A stretch of 64,000 nucleotides of DNA, from the NCBI RefSeq assembly GCF_001570605.1, contig NZ_BBXG01000023.1:1-64000 (forward strand), given 5' to 3'. A model generated the notes under the pieces. It was not told where the DNA came from, made no database searches, and saw nothing but the letters and a program-made list of their open reading frames with translations. The position numbers and the translations under genes were made by a program. Numbering within the stretch: the stretch's first letter is position 1; every line of letters starts with the position of its first letter. Below, one piece after another: positions 8,273-17,058 of the stretch. The stretch comes from Herbidospora cretacea. Lineage in GTDB: Bacteria; Actinomycetota; Actinomycetes; Streptosporangiales; Streptosporangiaceae.

Positions 8273-9540
8273 TTCTTGCCCGCCACCGCGCGGTGATGCC
8301 CAACTGGCTGGCCCTCTACTACAACGAGCCCATCGAGATCGTCGGCGGCAAGGGCAACCGCGTCGTGGACGCGAGCGGGAAGTCCTACCTCGACTTCTTC
8401 GCCGGCATCCTGACGAACATGATCGGCTACGACGTCGCCGAGGTCCGCGACGCCGTGGAGCGCCAGATCGCCACGGGGGTCGTGCACACCTCGACCGTCT
8501 ACCTGCTGCGCGGCCAGGTCGAACTGGCCGAGAAGATCGCCCGCCTGTCGGGCATCCCGGACGCCAAGGTCTTCTTCACCAACTCCGGCACCGAGGCCAA
8601 CGAGACCGCCCTGCTGCTGGCCACCTACGCGCGCAGGACCGACCAGATCCTGGCCATGCGCCAGAGCTACCACGGCCGCTCGTTCGGCACGGTCGCGGTC
8701 ACCTCGAACCGCTCGTGGAAGAACAACTCGCTGTCGCCGCTCAACGTGCACTTCCTGCACGGCGCCGACCGGCACCTCACGCAGTTCAGGGGCATGAGCG
8801 ACGAGCAGTACATCGCGGCCTGCGTCGACGACCTCAGGCACGTGCTGGCCACCGCGACCGGCGGTGACGTCGCGGCGATCATCGCCGAGCCGATCCAGGG
8901 CGTCGGCGGCTTCACCATGGCGCCCGACGGGCTGTTCCGCGCCTACCAGGAGGTGCTCGCCGAGCAGGGGATCCTGTTCATCTCCGACGAGGTGCAGACC
9001 GGCTGGGGCCGCACCGGCTCGGCGTTCTTCGGCATCCAGAACCACGGCGTGACGCCCGACATGATGACCTTCGCCAAGGGCCTGGGCAACGGCTTCGCCG
9101 TCGGCGGCGTCGTCGCGCGCGGCGACCTGATGGACAACCTGCACGCCGTCGGCCTGGCCACCTTCGGCGGCAACCCGGTCGCCATGGCCGCCGCCAACGC
9201 CACGCTCGACTACGTGCTCGACCACGACCTCCAGGCCAACGCCGCCAGGACCGGCGCGATCATCATCGACGGCCTGCGCGAGGCGGCCCCGCGCCTGCCG
9301 GTGGTGGGCGACGTGCGCGGCAAGGGCCTGATGTTCGCGGTCGAACTGGTCGCCCCCGACGGATCGCCGTCGCCGGAACTGGCGGCCAAGTTCATGGAGG
9401 AGACCAAGAAGCTCGGCCTCCTGGCGGGCAAGGGCGGCCTCTACGGCCACACCATCCGCATGGCCCCGCCTCTCACCCTGACCGAAGAGGAGGCCCGAGA
9501 GGGACTGGGCATCATCATCACCGCCCTGGAGAACCTATGA
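8263..9540 (+). CDS. Class III aminotransferase (AGXT2-like; beta-alanine/3-aminoisobutyrate)
   Basis: This is a 425-residue PLP enzyme of the class III omega-aminotransferase group. The PLP lysine is Lys272 in [14 protein letters not shown], preceded by the cofactor aspartate in [14 protein letters not shown]. The phosphate-binding TNSGTEANE block is also present. The sequence resembles AGXT2-type enzymes that move the amino group of beta-alanine or 3-aminoisobutyrate to pyruvate or glyoxylate. The ATG at 8263 is preferred; starts at 8242 or 8200 would read through the inverted repeat. Its stop overlaps the mmsA start (ATGA), so the semialdehyde made here would go straight to MmsA. Confidence 0.88.
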   Translation: MSDLLARHRAVMPNWLALYYNEPIEIVGGKGNRVVDASGKSYLDFFAGILTNMIGYDVAEVRDAVERQIATGVVHTSTVYLLRGQVELAEKIARLSGIPDAKVFFTNSGTEANETALLLATYARRTDQILAMRQSYHGRSFGTVAVTSNRSWKNNSLSPLNVHFLHGADRHLTQFRGMSDEQYIAACVDDLRHVLATATGGDVAAIIAEPIQGVGGFTMAPDGLFRAYQEVLAEQGILFISDEVQTGWGRTGSAFFGIQNHGVTPDMMTFAKGLGNGFAVGGVVARGDLMDNLHAVGLATFGGNPVAMAAANATLDYVLDHDLQANAARTGAIIIDGLREAAPRLPVVGDVRGKGLMFAVELVAPDGSPSPELAAKFMEETKKLGLLAGKGGLYGHTIRMAPPLTLTEEEAREGLGIIITALENL

Positions 9541-11015
9541 GTGACAAGCGCATCACCCACTGGATCGGCGGAGCCCCCCGGGACTCCGAGCGGTCCGGCG
9601 ACGTGTACAACCCGGCCACCGGCGAGGTGAGCGCCCAGGTGGCGCTGGCCTCCGCCGACGACGTCGACGCCGCGGTGGCCGCCGCGAAGGCCGCGTTCCC
9701 CGCCTGGCGGGACGCGTCGCTGGTCAAGCGCGCCCACGTGCTCTTCAGATTCCGGGAGCTCCTGTACGCCAACCGCGACGCCCTCGCCGCCCTGATCTCG
9801 GCCGAACACGGCAAGGTCCACTCCGACGCCCTCGGCGAGGTCGCGCGCGGCCTGGAGGTCGTCGAGTTCGCCTGCGGCATCCCGCACCTTCTCAAGGGCG
9901 GCTTCTCGGAGAACGTCTCGACCAACGTCGACTCGTTCTCCCTGCGCCAGCCGCTCGGCGTGGTCGCCGGGATCACCCCGTTCAACTTCCCGGCCATGGT
10001 GCCGATGTGGATGTTCCCGGTCGCCATCGCGTGCGGCAACGCGTTCGTCCTGAAGCCCTCCGAGCGCGACCCCTCGGCCTCGCTCCTGATGGCCGACCTG
10101 TGGAAGCAGGCGGGGCTGCCCGACGGCGTCTTCAACGTCGTCCAGGGCGACAAGGTCGCGGTGGACCGCCTGCTCGACCACCCCGACGTGAAGGCCGTCA
10201 GCTTCGTCGGCTCCACCCCGATCGCCCGCCACGTCTACGAGACCGGCACCGCCCGCGGCAAGCGCGTCCAGGCGCTGGGCGGCGCGAAGAACCACATGCT
10301 GGTCCTCCCGGACGCCGACCTCGACCTGGTCGCCGACTCGGCGGTCTCGGCGGGCTTCGGCTCCGCGGGCGAGCGCTGCATGGCCATCTCGGTCGTCCTC
10401 GCCGTCGACCCGGTCGGCGACGAACTGGTCGAGAAGATCGCCGCCCGCGCGCGCAAGATCAAGGTCGGTCCGGGCGACGACCCGGCCTCGGAGATGGGCG
10501 CGCTGGTCACGAAGGTCCACCGGGACAAGGTCGCCTCCTACCTGGACCTCGGCGAAGGCAAGATCGTCGTGGACGGCCGGGAGAACCTCCCCGACGGCGG
10601 CGGCTTCTGGCTCGGCCCGACCGTCGTCGACCATGTGCCGCCCGGCTCGCGCACCCACCGCGAGGAGATCTTCGGCCCGGTGCTGTCGGTCATCAGGGTG
10701 TCGTCCTACGAGGAGGGCCTGACCCTCATCAACGAGGGCGAGTACGGCAACGGCACCGCCATCTTCACCAACGACGGCGGCGCCGCCCGCAGGTTCCAGA
10801 ACGAGGTCGAGGTCGGCATGGTCGGCGTGAACGTGCCGATCCCGGTGCCGATGGCCTTCTATAGCTTCGGCGGCTGGAAGGCCAGCCTCTTCGGCGACAC
10901 CCACGTGCACGGTGTCGAGGGCGTCCACTTCTACACCCGTGGGAAGGTCGTCACCTCACGGTGGCTCGACCCTTCCCACGGGGGCGTGAACCTGGGCTTC
11001 CCGACGAACGGCTAA
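9537..11015 (+). CDS. mmsA: CoA-acylating (methyl)malonate-semialdehyde dehydrogenase
   Basis: The 492-residue protein belongs to the ALDH6 branch of the aldehyde dehydrogenases. It oxidises methylmalonate semialdehyde or malonate semialdehyde with NAD and CoA to propionyl-CoA or acetyl-CoA plus CO2. The catalytic cysteine is Cys281 in [11 protein letters not shown]. The Rossmann [13 protein letters not shown] and the ALDH6-like [14 protein letters not shown] near the C-terminus support the subgroup. It is coupled to the aminotransferase by a 4-bp overlap. The pair would complete reductive pyrimidine, beta-alanine or valine breakdown. The convergent MFS gene overlaps its stop by CTAA. Confidence 0.92.
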   Translation: MSDKRITHWIGGAPRDSERSGDVYNPATGEVSAQVALASADDVDAAVAAAKAAFPAWRDASLVKRAHVLFRFRELLYANRDALAALISAEHGKVHSDALGEVARGLEVVEFACGIPHLLKGGFSENVSTNVDSFSLRQPLGVVAGITPFNFPAMVPMWMFPVAIACGNAFVLKPSERDPSASLLMADLWKQAGLPDGVFNVVQGDKVAVDRLLDHPDVKAVSFVGSTPIARHVYETGTARGKRVQALGGAKNHMLVLPDADLDLVADSAVSAGFGSAGERCMAISVVLAVDPVGDELVEKIAARARKIKVGPGDDPASEMGALVTKVHRDKVASYLDLGEGKIVVDGRENLPDGGGFWLGPTVVDHVPPGSRTHREEIFGPVLSVIRVSSYEEGLTLINEGEYGNGTAIFTNDGGAARRFQNEVEVGMVGVNVPIPVPMAFYSFGGWKASLFGDTHVHGVEGVHFYTRGKVVTSRWLDPSHGGVNLGFPTNG

Positions 11016-12406
11016 CGGGACTTGCGGGCCAGGAACACCAGCGCCACGACGATGGAGACGGCCATCAGCCCGGCTCCCACCAGGAAGACCGCGCTGTAGC
11101 CCGCCTTCGGGGCGTCGAAGGTCGCCGCGACGGTGGCCAGCGCGGCCAGCCCGAGCGAGCCGCCCACCTGCCGGGACGCCCCGAGCAGGCCGGAGACCAG
11201 CCCCGACTCCTCACGCCGCACCCCGTTGGTCGCCAGCACGACCAGCGGGGTGAACGCCAGCCCGGCGCCCGCGCACATCAGGATGCCCGGGATCATCACG
11301 CCCAGGACGTAGCCGTCGAGCATGGCCGCCTGGAGCAGCATCCCGGCGATGGACACGACGGTCGCCCCGAGCAGGAGCGTGCGCGGGGTCATCCGGCGCA
11401 GCAGGTAGGGCGCTCCGCGCCCGGTGGCGATCAGGGTCAGCGCGTGGGGGAGGAATCCGAGGCCCGCCTGCAGCGGCGAGTAGCCGAGGTCGCCCTGAAG
11501 GTAGAGCGACAGGAAGTACCACATCGCGAAGAAGATCCCGCCGGACAGGATCTGGATGATCGTGGTCCCGGCCACGGTCCGCCGGGTCAGCAGCGAGAGA
11601 GGCACCAGCGGGCTGGCCGTCCTCGACTCGACCAGCACGAACACGCCGAGCCCCAGCACGCCCAGGACCAGCGGCACCAGCGCGACCGGCGACCCCCAGC
11701 CGTGTTCGTGGGTCTCGACCGTGCCGTAGGCGATGGCCGTCAGCGCGCCGGTGACCAGCACCGCTCCGGGCAGGTCGAGCCGGGAGGAGCCCTCGGGCCG
11801 GTCGCGGGCGATCACCCGCAGGCCGGTGACCACGATGGCCAGCCCGATCGGCACGTTGATCAGCAGCGTCCAGCGCCAGGACAGCAGCTCGGTGAGGGTG
11901 CCGCCGAGGATGCCGCCCGCCGCGCCGCCGGCCGCGCCGACGGCGTTCCACGCGGAGATGGCGGCGGTGCGGCGCGGACCTTCGGAGAACGTCGTGGTCA
12001 GGATCGTGAGGGTGGTCGGGGCCAGCACGGCCGCGCCGACGCCCTGGAGCACCCGCGCCGCGATCAGCAGCCCGGGATCGGTCGCCAGGCCGCCGAGCAG
12101 GCTGGCCAGGGCGAAGACCGACACGCCGGTCAGGAAGACGCGCTTGCGGCCGAACAGGTCGGCGGCCCGGCCACCGAGCAGCATCAGCCCGGCGAACGTC
12201 AGCGCGTAGGCGTTGACCACCCACTGGAGGCCCGTCTCGGTGAAGCCGAGCTCGGCGCGCATGGCCGGGAGCGCCACGTTCACGATCGAGACGTCGAGCA
12301 CGACCATGAACTGGCCGAGACAGGCCAGCACGATGACGGCGATCGCGGTGCGGCCGAGGGGCGGGTCTTGGGTGACGCCGGGAGCGGGGGAGACGGCGGC
12401 GCTCAC
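11012..12406 (-). CDS. MFS transporter, DHA2 family
   Basis: This 464-residue membrane protein has the EmrB/QacA signature [14 protein letters not shown] in helix 1, [14 protein letters not shown] as motif A and [13 protein letters not shown] in helix 5. It is a probable proton-driven efflux pump with 13-14 helices. The N-terminal tail ([15 protein letters not shown]) is short and polar. No regulator gene is adjacent, unlike the exporter at 6714. Its start faces the intergenic region that leads to the PotD-like lipoprotein. The substrate is unknown. Confidence 0.9.
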   Translation of the reverse strand: MSAAVSPAPGVTQDPPLGRTAIAVIVLACLGQFMVVLDVSIVNVALPAMRAELGFTETGLQWVVNAYALTFAGLMLLGGRAADLFGRKRVFLTGVSVFALASLLGGLATDPGLLIAARVLQGVGAAVLAPTTLTILTTTFSEGPRRTAAISAWNAVGAAGGAAGGILGGTLTELLSWRWTLLINVPIGLAIVVTGLRVIARDRPEGSSRLDLPGAVLVTGALTAIAYGTVETHEHGWGSPVALVPLVLGVLGLGVFVLVESRTASPLVPLSLLTRRTVAGTTIIQILSGGIFFAMWYFLSLYLQGDLGYSPLQAGLGFLPHALTLIATGRGAPYLLRRMTPRTLLLGATVVSIAGMLLQAAMLDGYVLGVMIPGILMCAGAGLAFTPLVVLATNGVRREESGLVSGLLGASRQVGGSLGLAALATVAATFDAPKAGYSAVFLVGAGLMAVSIVVALVFLARKSR

Positions 12407-12788
12407 GAGGCCGCCCCTGAGAGCGGCTGGAGACGGGTCGCTCCCGCTGTTCGGCCGGGTGGCGGATCCTCGGTGACGCCCGGGGTCGCGGTGGTTCGGT
12501 CAAGGGGTGTGTCGCCGGGGTCGCCAGGTGTCCGGGAGGGGGTGGAGCTCATGAGCTCGACTCTATTGATGCGCACCGACAGAACTCACTCGGATATTGG
12601 TCCTAGGACCTGCGAGTAGGCTTCCGGGGAGTCCGGTTCCAGGCGGTGGAGGATCGTTGGCGTCGCGTCGTGTTCTTCGGGACAACTCCACAGCCCGCCC
12701 GCGGCAGTCCACGTCGCGCTTTCTCCGGGGCAGTTCCACAGGCGCTCTGCGGCTGACCGGTTCTCGCCTTCCTCAAGGCGGGTTCGCT
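12407..12788. promoter_or_regulatory. Divergent intergenic region with 12-bp palindrome and 48-bp repeat
   Basis: No gene is supported in these 382 bases. A perfect palindrome GGTCCTAGGACC lies at 12599-12610, a likely regulator site for one or both flanking genes. A degenerate 48-bp direct repeat follows: 12673-12710 resembles 12721-12758, sharing TCCACAG and GCGGC cores. The downstream lipoprotein frame is open from 12597, but the repeat-bearing part has no signal peptide and is treated as non-coding. Confidence 0.5.
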
Positions 12789-13949
12789 GTGCGAGCCACG
12801 ACCGTCGCGGGGGTCGCCGCCGTCCTGCTGCTGGCCGGTTGCGGCCGGCAGGTCGCCTCCGCGCCGGTCGCCGGGCCGGTGCGGTCGGCGACGCCGTCCG
12901 CGTCCGCCGTGTCCGCCACGCCGTCCGCCTCGCCGACGCCGTCCCCCGCCGCTTCGGGGACGGGTGAGGGGGCCCTCACCGTCCTGGCGCCCCGGGGGTT
13001 CGTCGAGTGGGGCGGCAACGACCGCAAGGTGAACTGGGTCGCGCCGTTCGAGCAGGAGACCGGCTGCCGGGTCACCTACCGGCCGTGGGAGTACGTCGCG
13101 GGCAACCCCGTCAACGTCGACACCTTCGACGTGGTCGCGGCCGGGCCCGACCTGGCCGGGAAGCTGGTCGCCGAGGCGGGCGCGGCCCGGATCGACACGG
13201 GCAAGGTCGCCGGATACTCCTCGCTGCCGAAGTGGGCCCGCGAGCTGGTCGGCGACCACGGCGTGCCCTACGTGTGGGACACCACCGTCGTGGCGGTGAA
13301 AGACGGCGCCAAGGGTTCGATCTTCGAGACCGACGGCCCCGTGCTGCTCCGCGACACGCCGCTGACCATCGCCGACGCCGCCCTGGCGCTCGGCTTCGAC
13401 GACCCCTACCAGCTCAGCCCCGCCCGGCTCGCCGAGGCCGTGGCGCTGCTGGAGAAGCACAAGGACGGCCGGACCTACTGGCGCGACCCGGTCCAGGTGA
13501 TCGAGGGGTTCGCGGGCGGCGCCACGATGGGCCAGTCGACGCCCTACGTGCTCGACGGCATGGCCGGGGCCGGGGTCGACGTCACCCGGGCCGAGGGCCC
13601 GGCGACCGGCTGGGTCATGTCGTGGATGGTCTCGGCCCGCGCCGCCCATCCCGAGTGCGCCCGCAGCTGGCTGGAGTACTCGCTGCGGCCCCAGGTGCAG
13701 CGCGAGGTCGCCTGGTGGACGGGCACCGCCCCGGCGAACACGAAGGCGTGCGCCTACCAGGACCCCGCGAAGACCCCGCCGCCCGACGAGGGCGTCAAGC
13801 GGAGCCGGATCGCGACGCTCTGCGACGAACACCGGAGCAAGGGTGTGGTGTTCGCCACCTTCCCGGCCAGGGACTGCGGCGGCGACGCCGGTTCTTGCAC
13901 GGCATACGAGGACTGGATCAAGGCCTGGGACGCTCTCAAGGAGCAGTAG
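12789..13949 (+). CDS. PotD-like extracellular solute-binding lipoprotein
   Basis: The 386-residue protein starts at GTG 12789, where a lipoprotein signal follows at once (VLLLAGC lipobox). A Ser/Pro/Ala/Thr-rich spacer (about 30-60) tethers it to the membrane. The mature region is a periplasmic-binding-protein fold of the spermidine/putrescine type, with FVEWGGNDRKVNWVAPFEQETGCRV near the start of the domain and GTAPANTKAC near the end. A weak AAGGCGGG precedes the start. No permease or ATPase gene is adjacent. It could serve the binding-protein-less PotABC cassette at 51.3-53.9 kb, but that is speculative. Six C-terminal cysteines suggest disulfides. Confidence 0.82.
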   Translation: MRATTVAGVAAVLLLAGCGRQVASAPVAGPVRSATPSASAVSATPSASPTPSPAASGTGEGALTVLAPRGFVEWGGNDRKVNWVAPFEQETGCRVTYRPWEYVAGNPVNVDTFDVVAAGPDLAGKLVAEAGAARIDTGKVAGYSSLPKWARELVGDHGVPYVWDTTVVAVKDGAKGSIFETDGPVLLRDTPLTIADAALALGFDDPYQLSPARLAEAVALLEKHKDGRTYWRDPVQVIEGFAGGATMGQSTPYVLDGMAGAGVDVTRAEGPATGWVMSWMVSARAAHPECARSWLEYSLRPQVQREVAWWTGTAPANTKACAYQDPAKTPPPDEGVKRSRIATLCDEHRSKGVVFATFPARDCGGDAGSCTAYEDWIKAWDALKEQ

Positions 13950-13965
13950 GTCCCGCGATTCACTG

Positions 13966-14013
13966 ATTGGTGGACCAGTCGAATTCGTCCATCTTATTGA
14001 ATGGTCAACCAGT
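13966..14013 (+). promoter_or_regulatory. Two TGGTnnACCA palindromes and a candidate leaderless promoter
   Basis: ATTGGTGGACCAGT (13966-13979) and AATGGTCAACCAGT (14000-14013) are near-identical palindromic sites 34 bp apart. The second overlaps a candidate -35 (TTGAAT, 13997-14002). A -10-like TAGCCT follows at 14021-14026, which would put transcription start at or near the ATG at 14034. The sites look like operators of a GntR-type or similar dimer, but no such regulator gene is adjacent. Confidence 0.5.
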
Positions 14014-14033
14014 CAGCTGTTAGCCTGCTCTCC

Positions 14034-15236
14034 ATGCGGATCCTCCTTGTTGGCGCTGGTGGCGTCGGTTCGGCCATGCTGGCCATCGCTTCGCGGCGCA
14101 GTTTTTTCGACCACATCGTTGTTGCTGACTACGACGTCAACCGGGCCGTTTCCGCATGTGCCCGGATCGAAGACCCCCGTTTCTCGGCGATCGCCCTCGA
14201 CGCCTCCGACGCGACCGCGGTCGAGGCGGCCCTGCGCGCCCATGAGTGCGACGTGCTCTTCAACGCCGTCGACCCGCGCTTCGACATGCCCCTGTTCACC
14301 GCCGCGCTGAACGCCGGCGTGACCTACCTCGACATGGCGATGTCGCTCAGCGCGCGTCACCCCCAGCGCCCGTTCGAGGTGCCCGGCGTGAAGCTCGGCG
14401 ACGACCAGTTCGCGCTGGCGGCCAAGTGGGAGGAGCGCGACCTGCTGGCGCTCGTCGGCATGGGCGTCGAGCCCGGCCTCGCCGACGTGTTCGCCCGCTA
14501 CGCCGCCGACCACCTGTTCGAGCGCATCGACGAGATCGGCATCCGCGACGGCTCCAACCTGTCCGTCGACGGCTACGACTTCGCCCCCACCTTCTCCATC
14601 TGGACCACCATCGAGGAGTGCCTGAACCCCCCGATCGTCTGGGAGGACGGCGACTGGCACACCACCGAGCCGTTCAGCGAGCCCGAGGTGTTCGACTTCC
14701 CCGAGGGCATCGGCCCGGTGGAGTGCGTGAACGTCGAGCACGAAGAGGTGCTGCTGGTGCCCCGGTGGGTCGACACCCGCCGGGTCACCTTCAAATACGG
14801 CCTCGGCAACGAGTTCATCGAGGTCCTGAAGACCCTGCGCAAGCTCGGCCTCGACTCCGCCGGGACGGTGAAGGTCAAGGGCCTGGCCGTCTCACCGCGT
14901 GACGTCGTGGCGGCCTCGCTGCCCGACCCCTCGACCCTCGGCGACCGGATGCGCGGCAAGACCTGCGCCGGCACCTGGGTCAAGGGCCTCGGCAAGGACG
15001 GCCGGGAGCGCGAGGTGTACCTCTACCACGTGGTCGACAACGAGTGGTCGATGCGCGAGTACGGCTGCCAGGCCGTCGTCTGGCAGACCGCGGTGCACCC
15101 GGTCGTGGCGCTGGAGCTGCTGGCCAACGGGGTCTGGAAGGGCAAGGGCGTGCTCGGCCCGGAGGCGTTCGACGCGGTGCCGTTCCTCGACCTGCTCAAC
15201 GACTACGGCTCTCCTTGGGCGCTCCGCGAGCAGTGA
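14034..15236 (+). CDS. Saccharopine dehydrogenase family protein
   Basis: This 400-residue NAD(P)-dependent oxidoreductase begins with a Rossmann motif, MRILLVGAGGVGSAML, followed by the DYD acidic loop (VVADYD) that selects NAD(P) ribose. The rest matches the saccharopine dehydrogenase / carboxynorspermidine synthase fold, with YLDMAMS and GMGVEPGLADVFARY blocks. In bacteria this group includes lysine-pathway and carboxy(nor)spermidine enzymes, so a role in polyamine or lysine metabolism is possible; the true substrate is unknown. An in-frame ATG at 14001 lies inside an operator, so 14034 is preferred. The 3' end overlaps a convergent small gene by 41 bp. Confidence 0.85.
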   Translation: MRILLVGAGGVGSAMLAIASRRSFFDHIVVADYDVNRAVSACARIEDPRFSAIALDASDATAVEAALRAHECDVLFNAVDPRFDMPLFTAALNAGVTYLDMAMSLSARHPQRPFEVPGVKLGDDQFALAAKWEERDLLALVGMGVEPGLADVFARYAADHLFERIDEIGIRDGSNLSVDGYDFAPTFSIWTTIEECLNPPIVWEDGDWHTTEPFSEPEVFDFPEGIGPVECVNVEHEEVLLVPRWVDTRRVTFKYGLGNEFIEVLKTLRKLGLDSAGTVKVKGLAVSPRDVVAASLPDPSTLGDRMRGKTCAGTWVKGLGKDGREREVYLYHVVDNEWSMREYGCQAVVWQTAVHPVVALELLANGVWKGKGVLGPEAFDAVPFLDLLNDYGSPWALREQ

Positions 15237-15426
15237 GCTGCCGCTCGCCGCGTCTCGGGACGACCGGGAGAAGGGCTTCGGCGCACTCGTCACACGCGTG
15301 GACGGTGGTGTCGTCGGGCAGCCGGCCGACTCGGACGCGGGGGCGGGGCCATTTCTTGTGGCAGACCACACAGGCGTCCCCGTCACGCTGGACGGATGTG
15401 AGACCTGCCGGGTCGAACGTCAGCAA
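15196..15426 (-). CDS. Small zinc-ribbon-like protein (76 aa)
   Basis: This short protein has two Cys pairs, CVVC at about residues 19-22 and CDEC at about 45-48, spaced like a zinc ribbon or treble-clef knuckle. Between them is a basic KKWPRPRVRVGRLPDD segment. It may bind nucleic acid or protein, but nothing more specific can be said. The last 41 bp lie antisense to the saccharopine dehydrogenase gene. The codon usage and the clean Cys spacing argue for a real gene. A terminator-like hairpin further down serves gabT, not this gene. Confidence 0.6.
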   Translation of the reverse strand: MLTFDPAGLTSVQRDGDACVVCHKKWPRPRVRVGRLPDDTTVHACDECAEALLPVVPRRGERQLTARGAPKESRSR

Positions 15427-15549
15427 ACCTGTCCGCCTCCTCGGTCATGTGTCGGAACCGTTATAACGCGACTACCCGGTGTGATCGACTAGTGCGACGC
15501 CAAGTCAGGGTTAAATGAGTGGCATCCGACCGGTCGTACAACAACAAAA

Positions 15550-15578
15550 CGGGCACCCGGCCACAAGCCGGGTGCCCG
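15550..15578 (-). terminator. Intrinsic terminator of gabT
   Basis: A perfect 12-bp stem, CGGGCACCCGGC with GCCGGGTGCCCG and a 5-nt loop, is followed on the minus strand by TTTTGTTGTTGT. It begins 13 bp after the gabT stop and is the clearest rho-independent terminator in the window. Confidence 0.88.
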
Positions 15579-15590
15579 CTTTGATATGAA

Positions 15591-16937
15591 TCACACCTCA
15601 GTGACCACTTTTTCGAGGATGGTCAAACCCTCATCGAGCAGGTGGTCCGGAATCACCAAAGGCGGGAGGAACCGGAGCACATTGCCGTAGGTCCCAGCGG
15701 TCAGCACGACCAGCCCCTCGGCGTGGCACCGCTTGGCGATCTCGGCGGCGGCGGCCGGATTGGGGTCCTTCGTCCCCGGCACGACCAGCTCGATCGCGGT
15801 CATCGCGCCACGTCCCCGGACGTCCCCGATGATCCCCGAGCGCTCCTGGAGGGCGCGCAGGCGCGGCAGCATCACCTCGCCGATCACGCGGGCCCGCTCG
15901 ACCAGGCCGTCCTCCTCGATCGTCTCCAGGACGCCCAGGGCCGCCTCGCAGGCCAGCGGGTTCCCGCCGTAGGTGCCGCCCAGGCCGCCCGCGTGGACGG
16001 CGTCCATGAGCTCGGCCCTGCCGGTCACGGCGGCCAGGGGGAGGCCGCCCGCGATGCCCTTGGCGGTGGTGATGATGTCGGGCACGACGCCCTCGTCCTC
16101 GCAGGCGAACATCTGGCCGGTGCGGCCGAAGCCGGTCTGGATCTCGTCGGCGATGAACACGATCCCGTTGGCCTCGCAGAACTCCGCGATGCGCGGCAGG
16201 AATCCCTTGGCCGGCACGATGAAGCCGCCCTCGCCGGCGATCGGCTCGATGATCACCGCCGCCACGTTGTCGGCGCCGATCTGCTTGGTGATCTGGTCGA
16301 TGGCCTGGGCGGCGGCCTCCTCGGCGGCGTTCTCGCCCGGCCACCGGAACGGGTAGGCCAGCGGCATCCGGTAGACCTCGGGGGCGTACGGCCCGAAGCC
16401 CTGCTTGTAGGGCATGTTCTTGGCCGTCAGGGTCATCGTCAGCAGGGTGCGGCCGTGGTAGCCGTGGTCGAACGCCACGACCGCCTGGCGGCCGGTCGCC
16501 GAGCGGGCCACCTTGACGGCGTTCTCCACGGCCTCGGCGCCGCTGTTGACCAGGAACGTCCGCTTCTCGTGGTCGCCCGGGGTGATCGCGTTGAGCTTCT
16601 CGCAGACGGCGACGTACGACTCGTACGGCGTGATCATGAAGCAGGTGTGGGTGAAGTCGGCGACCTGCCTCTGGACCCGCTCGACCACCCTCGGGGCGGC
16701 GTTGCCGACGTTCGTGACGGCGATCCCGGAGCCGAAGTCGATCAGGGAGTTGCCGTCGGCGTCGACCAGCACGCCGCCACCGGCCTTCGTCACGAAGACC
16801 GGCAGCGTGGTGCCCACACCGGCGGGCACCGCCGACTGCTTGCGGGCGAACATCTCCCGCGACTTGGGGCCGGGGATCTCGGTGACGAGGCGGCGCTCCT
16901 GCGGGAGCCCGGGGCCGCCGTGGGTCGGTGTGGTCAT
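15591..16937 (-). CDS. gabT: 4-aminobutyrate aminotransferase
   Basis: This 448-residue class III aminotransferase converts GABA and 2-oxoglutarate to succinate semialdehyde and glutamate using PLP. The cofactor lysine is Lys293 in [13 protein letters not shown]. The [12 protein letters not shown] phosphate loop and the [14 protein letters not shown] aspartate block match GabT closely. The ATG at 16937 is chosen because MTTPTHGGP is the usual N-terminal length; the frame is open further upstream but there runs antisense to the divergent regulator's promoter. It is divergent from a PucR-family gene and near a semialdehyde dehydrogenase, so the locus forms a GABA shunt. A strong terminator follows. 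Confidence 0.93.
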   Translation of the reverse strand: MTTPTHGGPGLPQERRLVTEIPGPKSREMFARKQSAVPAGVGTTLPVFVTKAGGGVLVDADGNSLIDFGSGIAVTNVGNAAPRVVERVQRQVADFTHTCFMITPYESYVAVCEKLNAITPGDHEKRTFLVNSGAEAVENAVKVARSATGRQAVVAFDHGYHGRTLLTMTLTAKNMPYKQGFGPYAPEVYRMPLAYPFRWPGENAAEEAAAQAIDQITKQIGADNVAAVIIEPIAGEGGFIVPAKGFLPRIAEFCEANGIVFIADEIQTGFGRTGQMFACEDEGVVPDIITTAKGIAGGLPLAAVTGRAELMDAVHAGGLGGTYGGNPLACEAALGVLETIEEDGLVERARVIGEVMLPRLRALQERSGIIGDVRGRGAMTAIELVVPGTKDPNPAAAAEIAKRCHAEGLVVLTAGTYGNVLRFLPPLVIPDHLLDEGLTILEKVVTEV

Positions 16938-16980
16938 GTGTCCGACGCTACGTCCCCCCGTGCGAAGTCTCGATGCTCCG

Positions 16981-17046
16981 ACGTGGCAGAATCGGGGATC
17001 GCCACGTGCCAGGTTGGACAAACAGGTGGACAAACGGGTGGACAAA
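16981..17046. promoter_or_regulatory. gabT-pucR divergent control region with GGACAAA repeats
   Basis: Between the divergent genes lie a 7-bp inverted repeat (ACGTGGC at 16981-16987, GCCACGT at 17001-17007) and, from 17012 to 17046, three direct copies of a 12-bp unit with core TGGACAAA. The 12-bp period keeps the copies on nearly the same face of the helix. They lie just upstream of the pucR start and are good candidates for PucR binding and autoregulation. A related palindrome sits upstream of the aldehyde dehydrogenase gene. Confidence 0.6.
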
Positions 17047-17058
17047 GGGGGGCCGACG

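Noticed and set aside
12597-12788. N-terminal extension of the PotD-like lipoprotein
   Set aside because: It would place the lipoprotein signal internally and read through a repeat region.
14001-14033. Earlier ATG for the saccharopine-dehydrogenase-like gene
   Set aside because: It lies inside the second operator and upstream of the Rossmann start; 14034 fits better.
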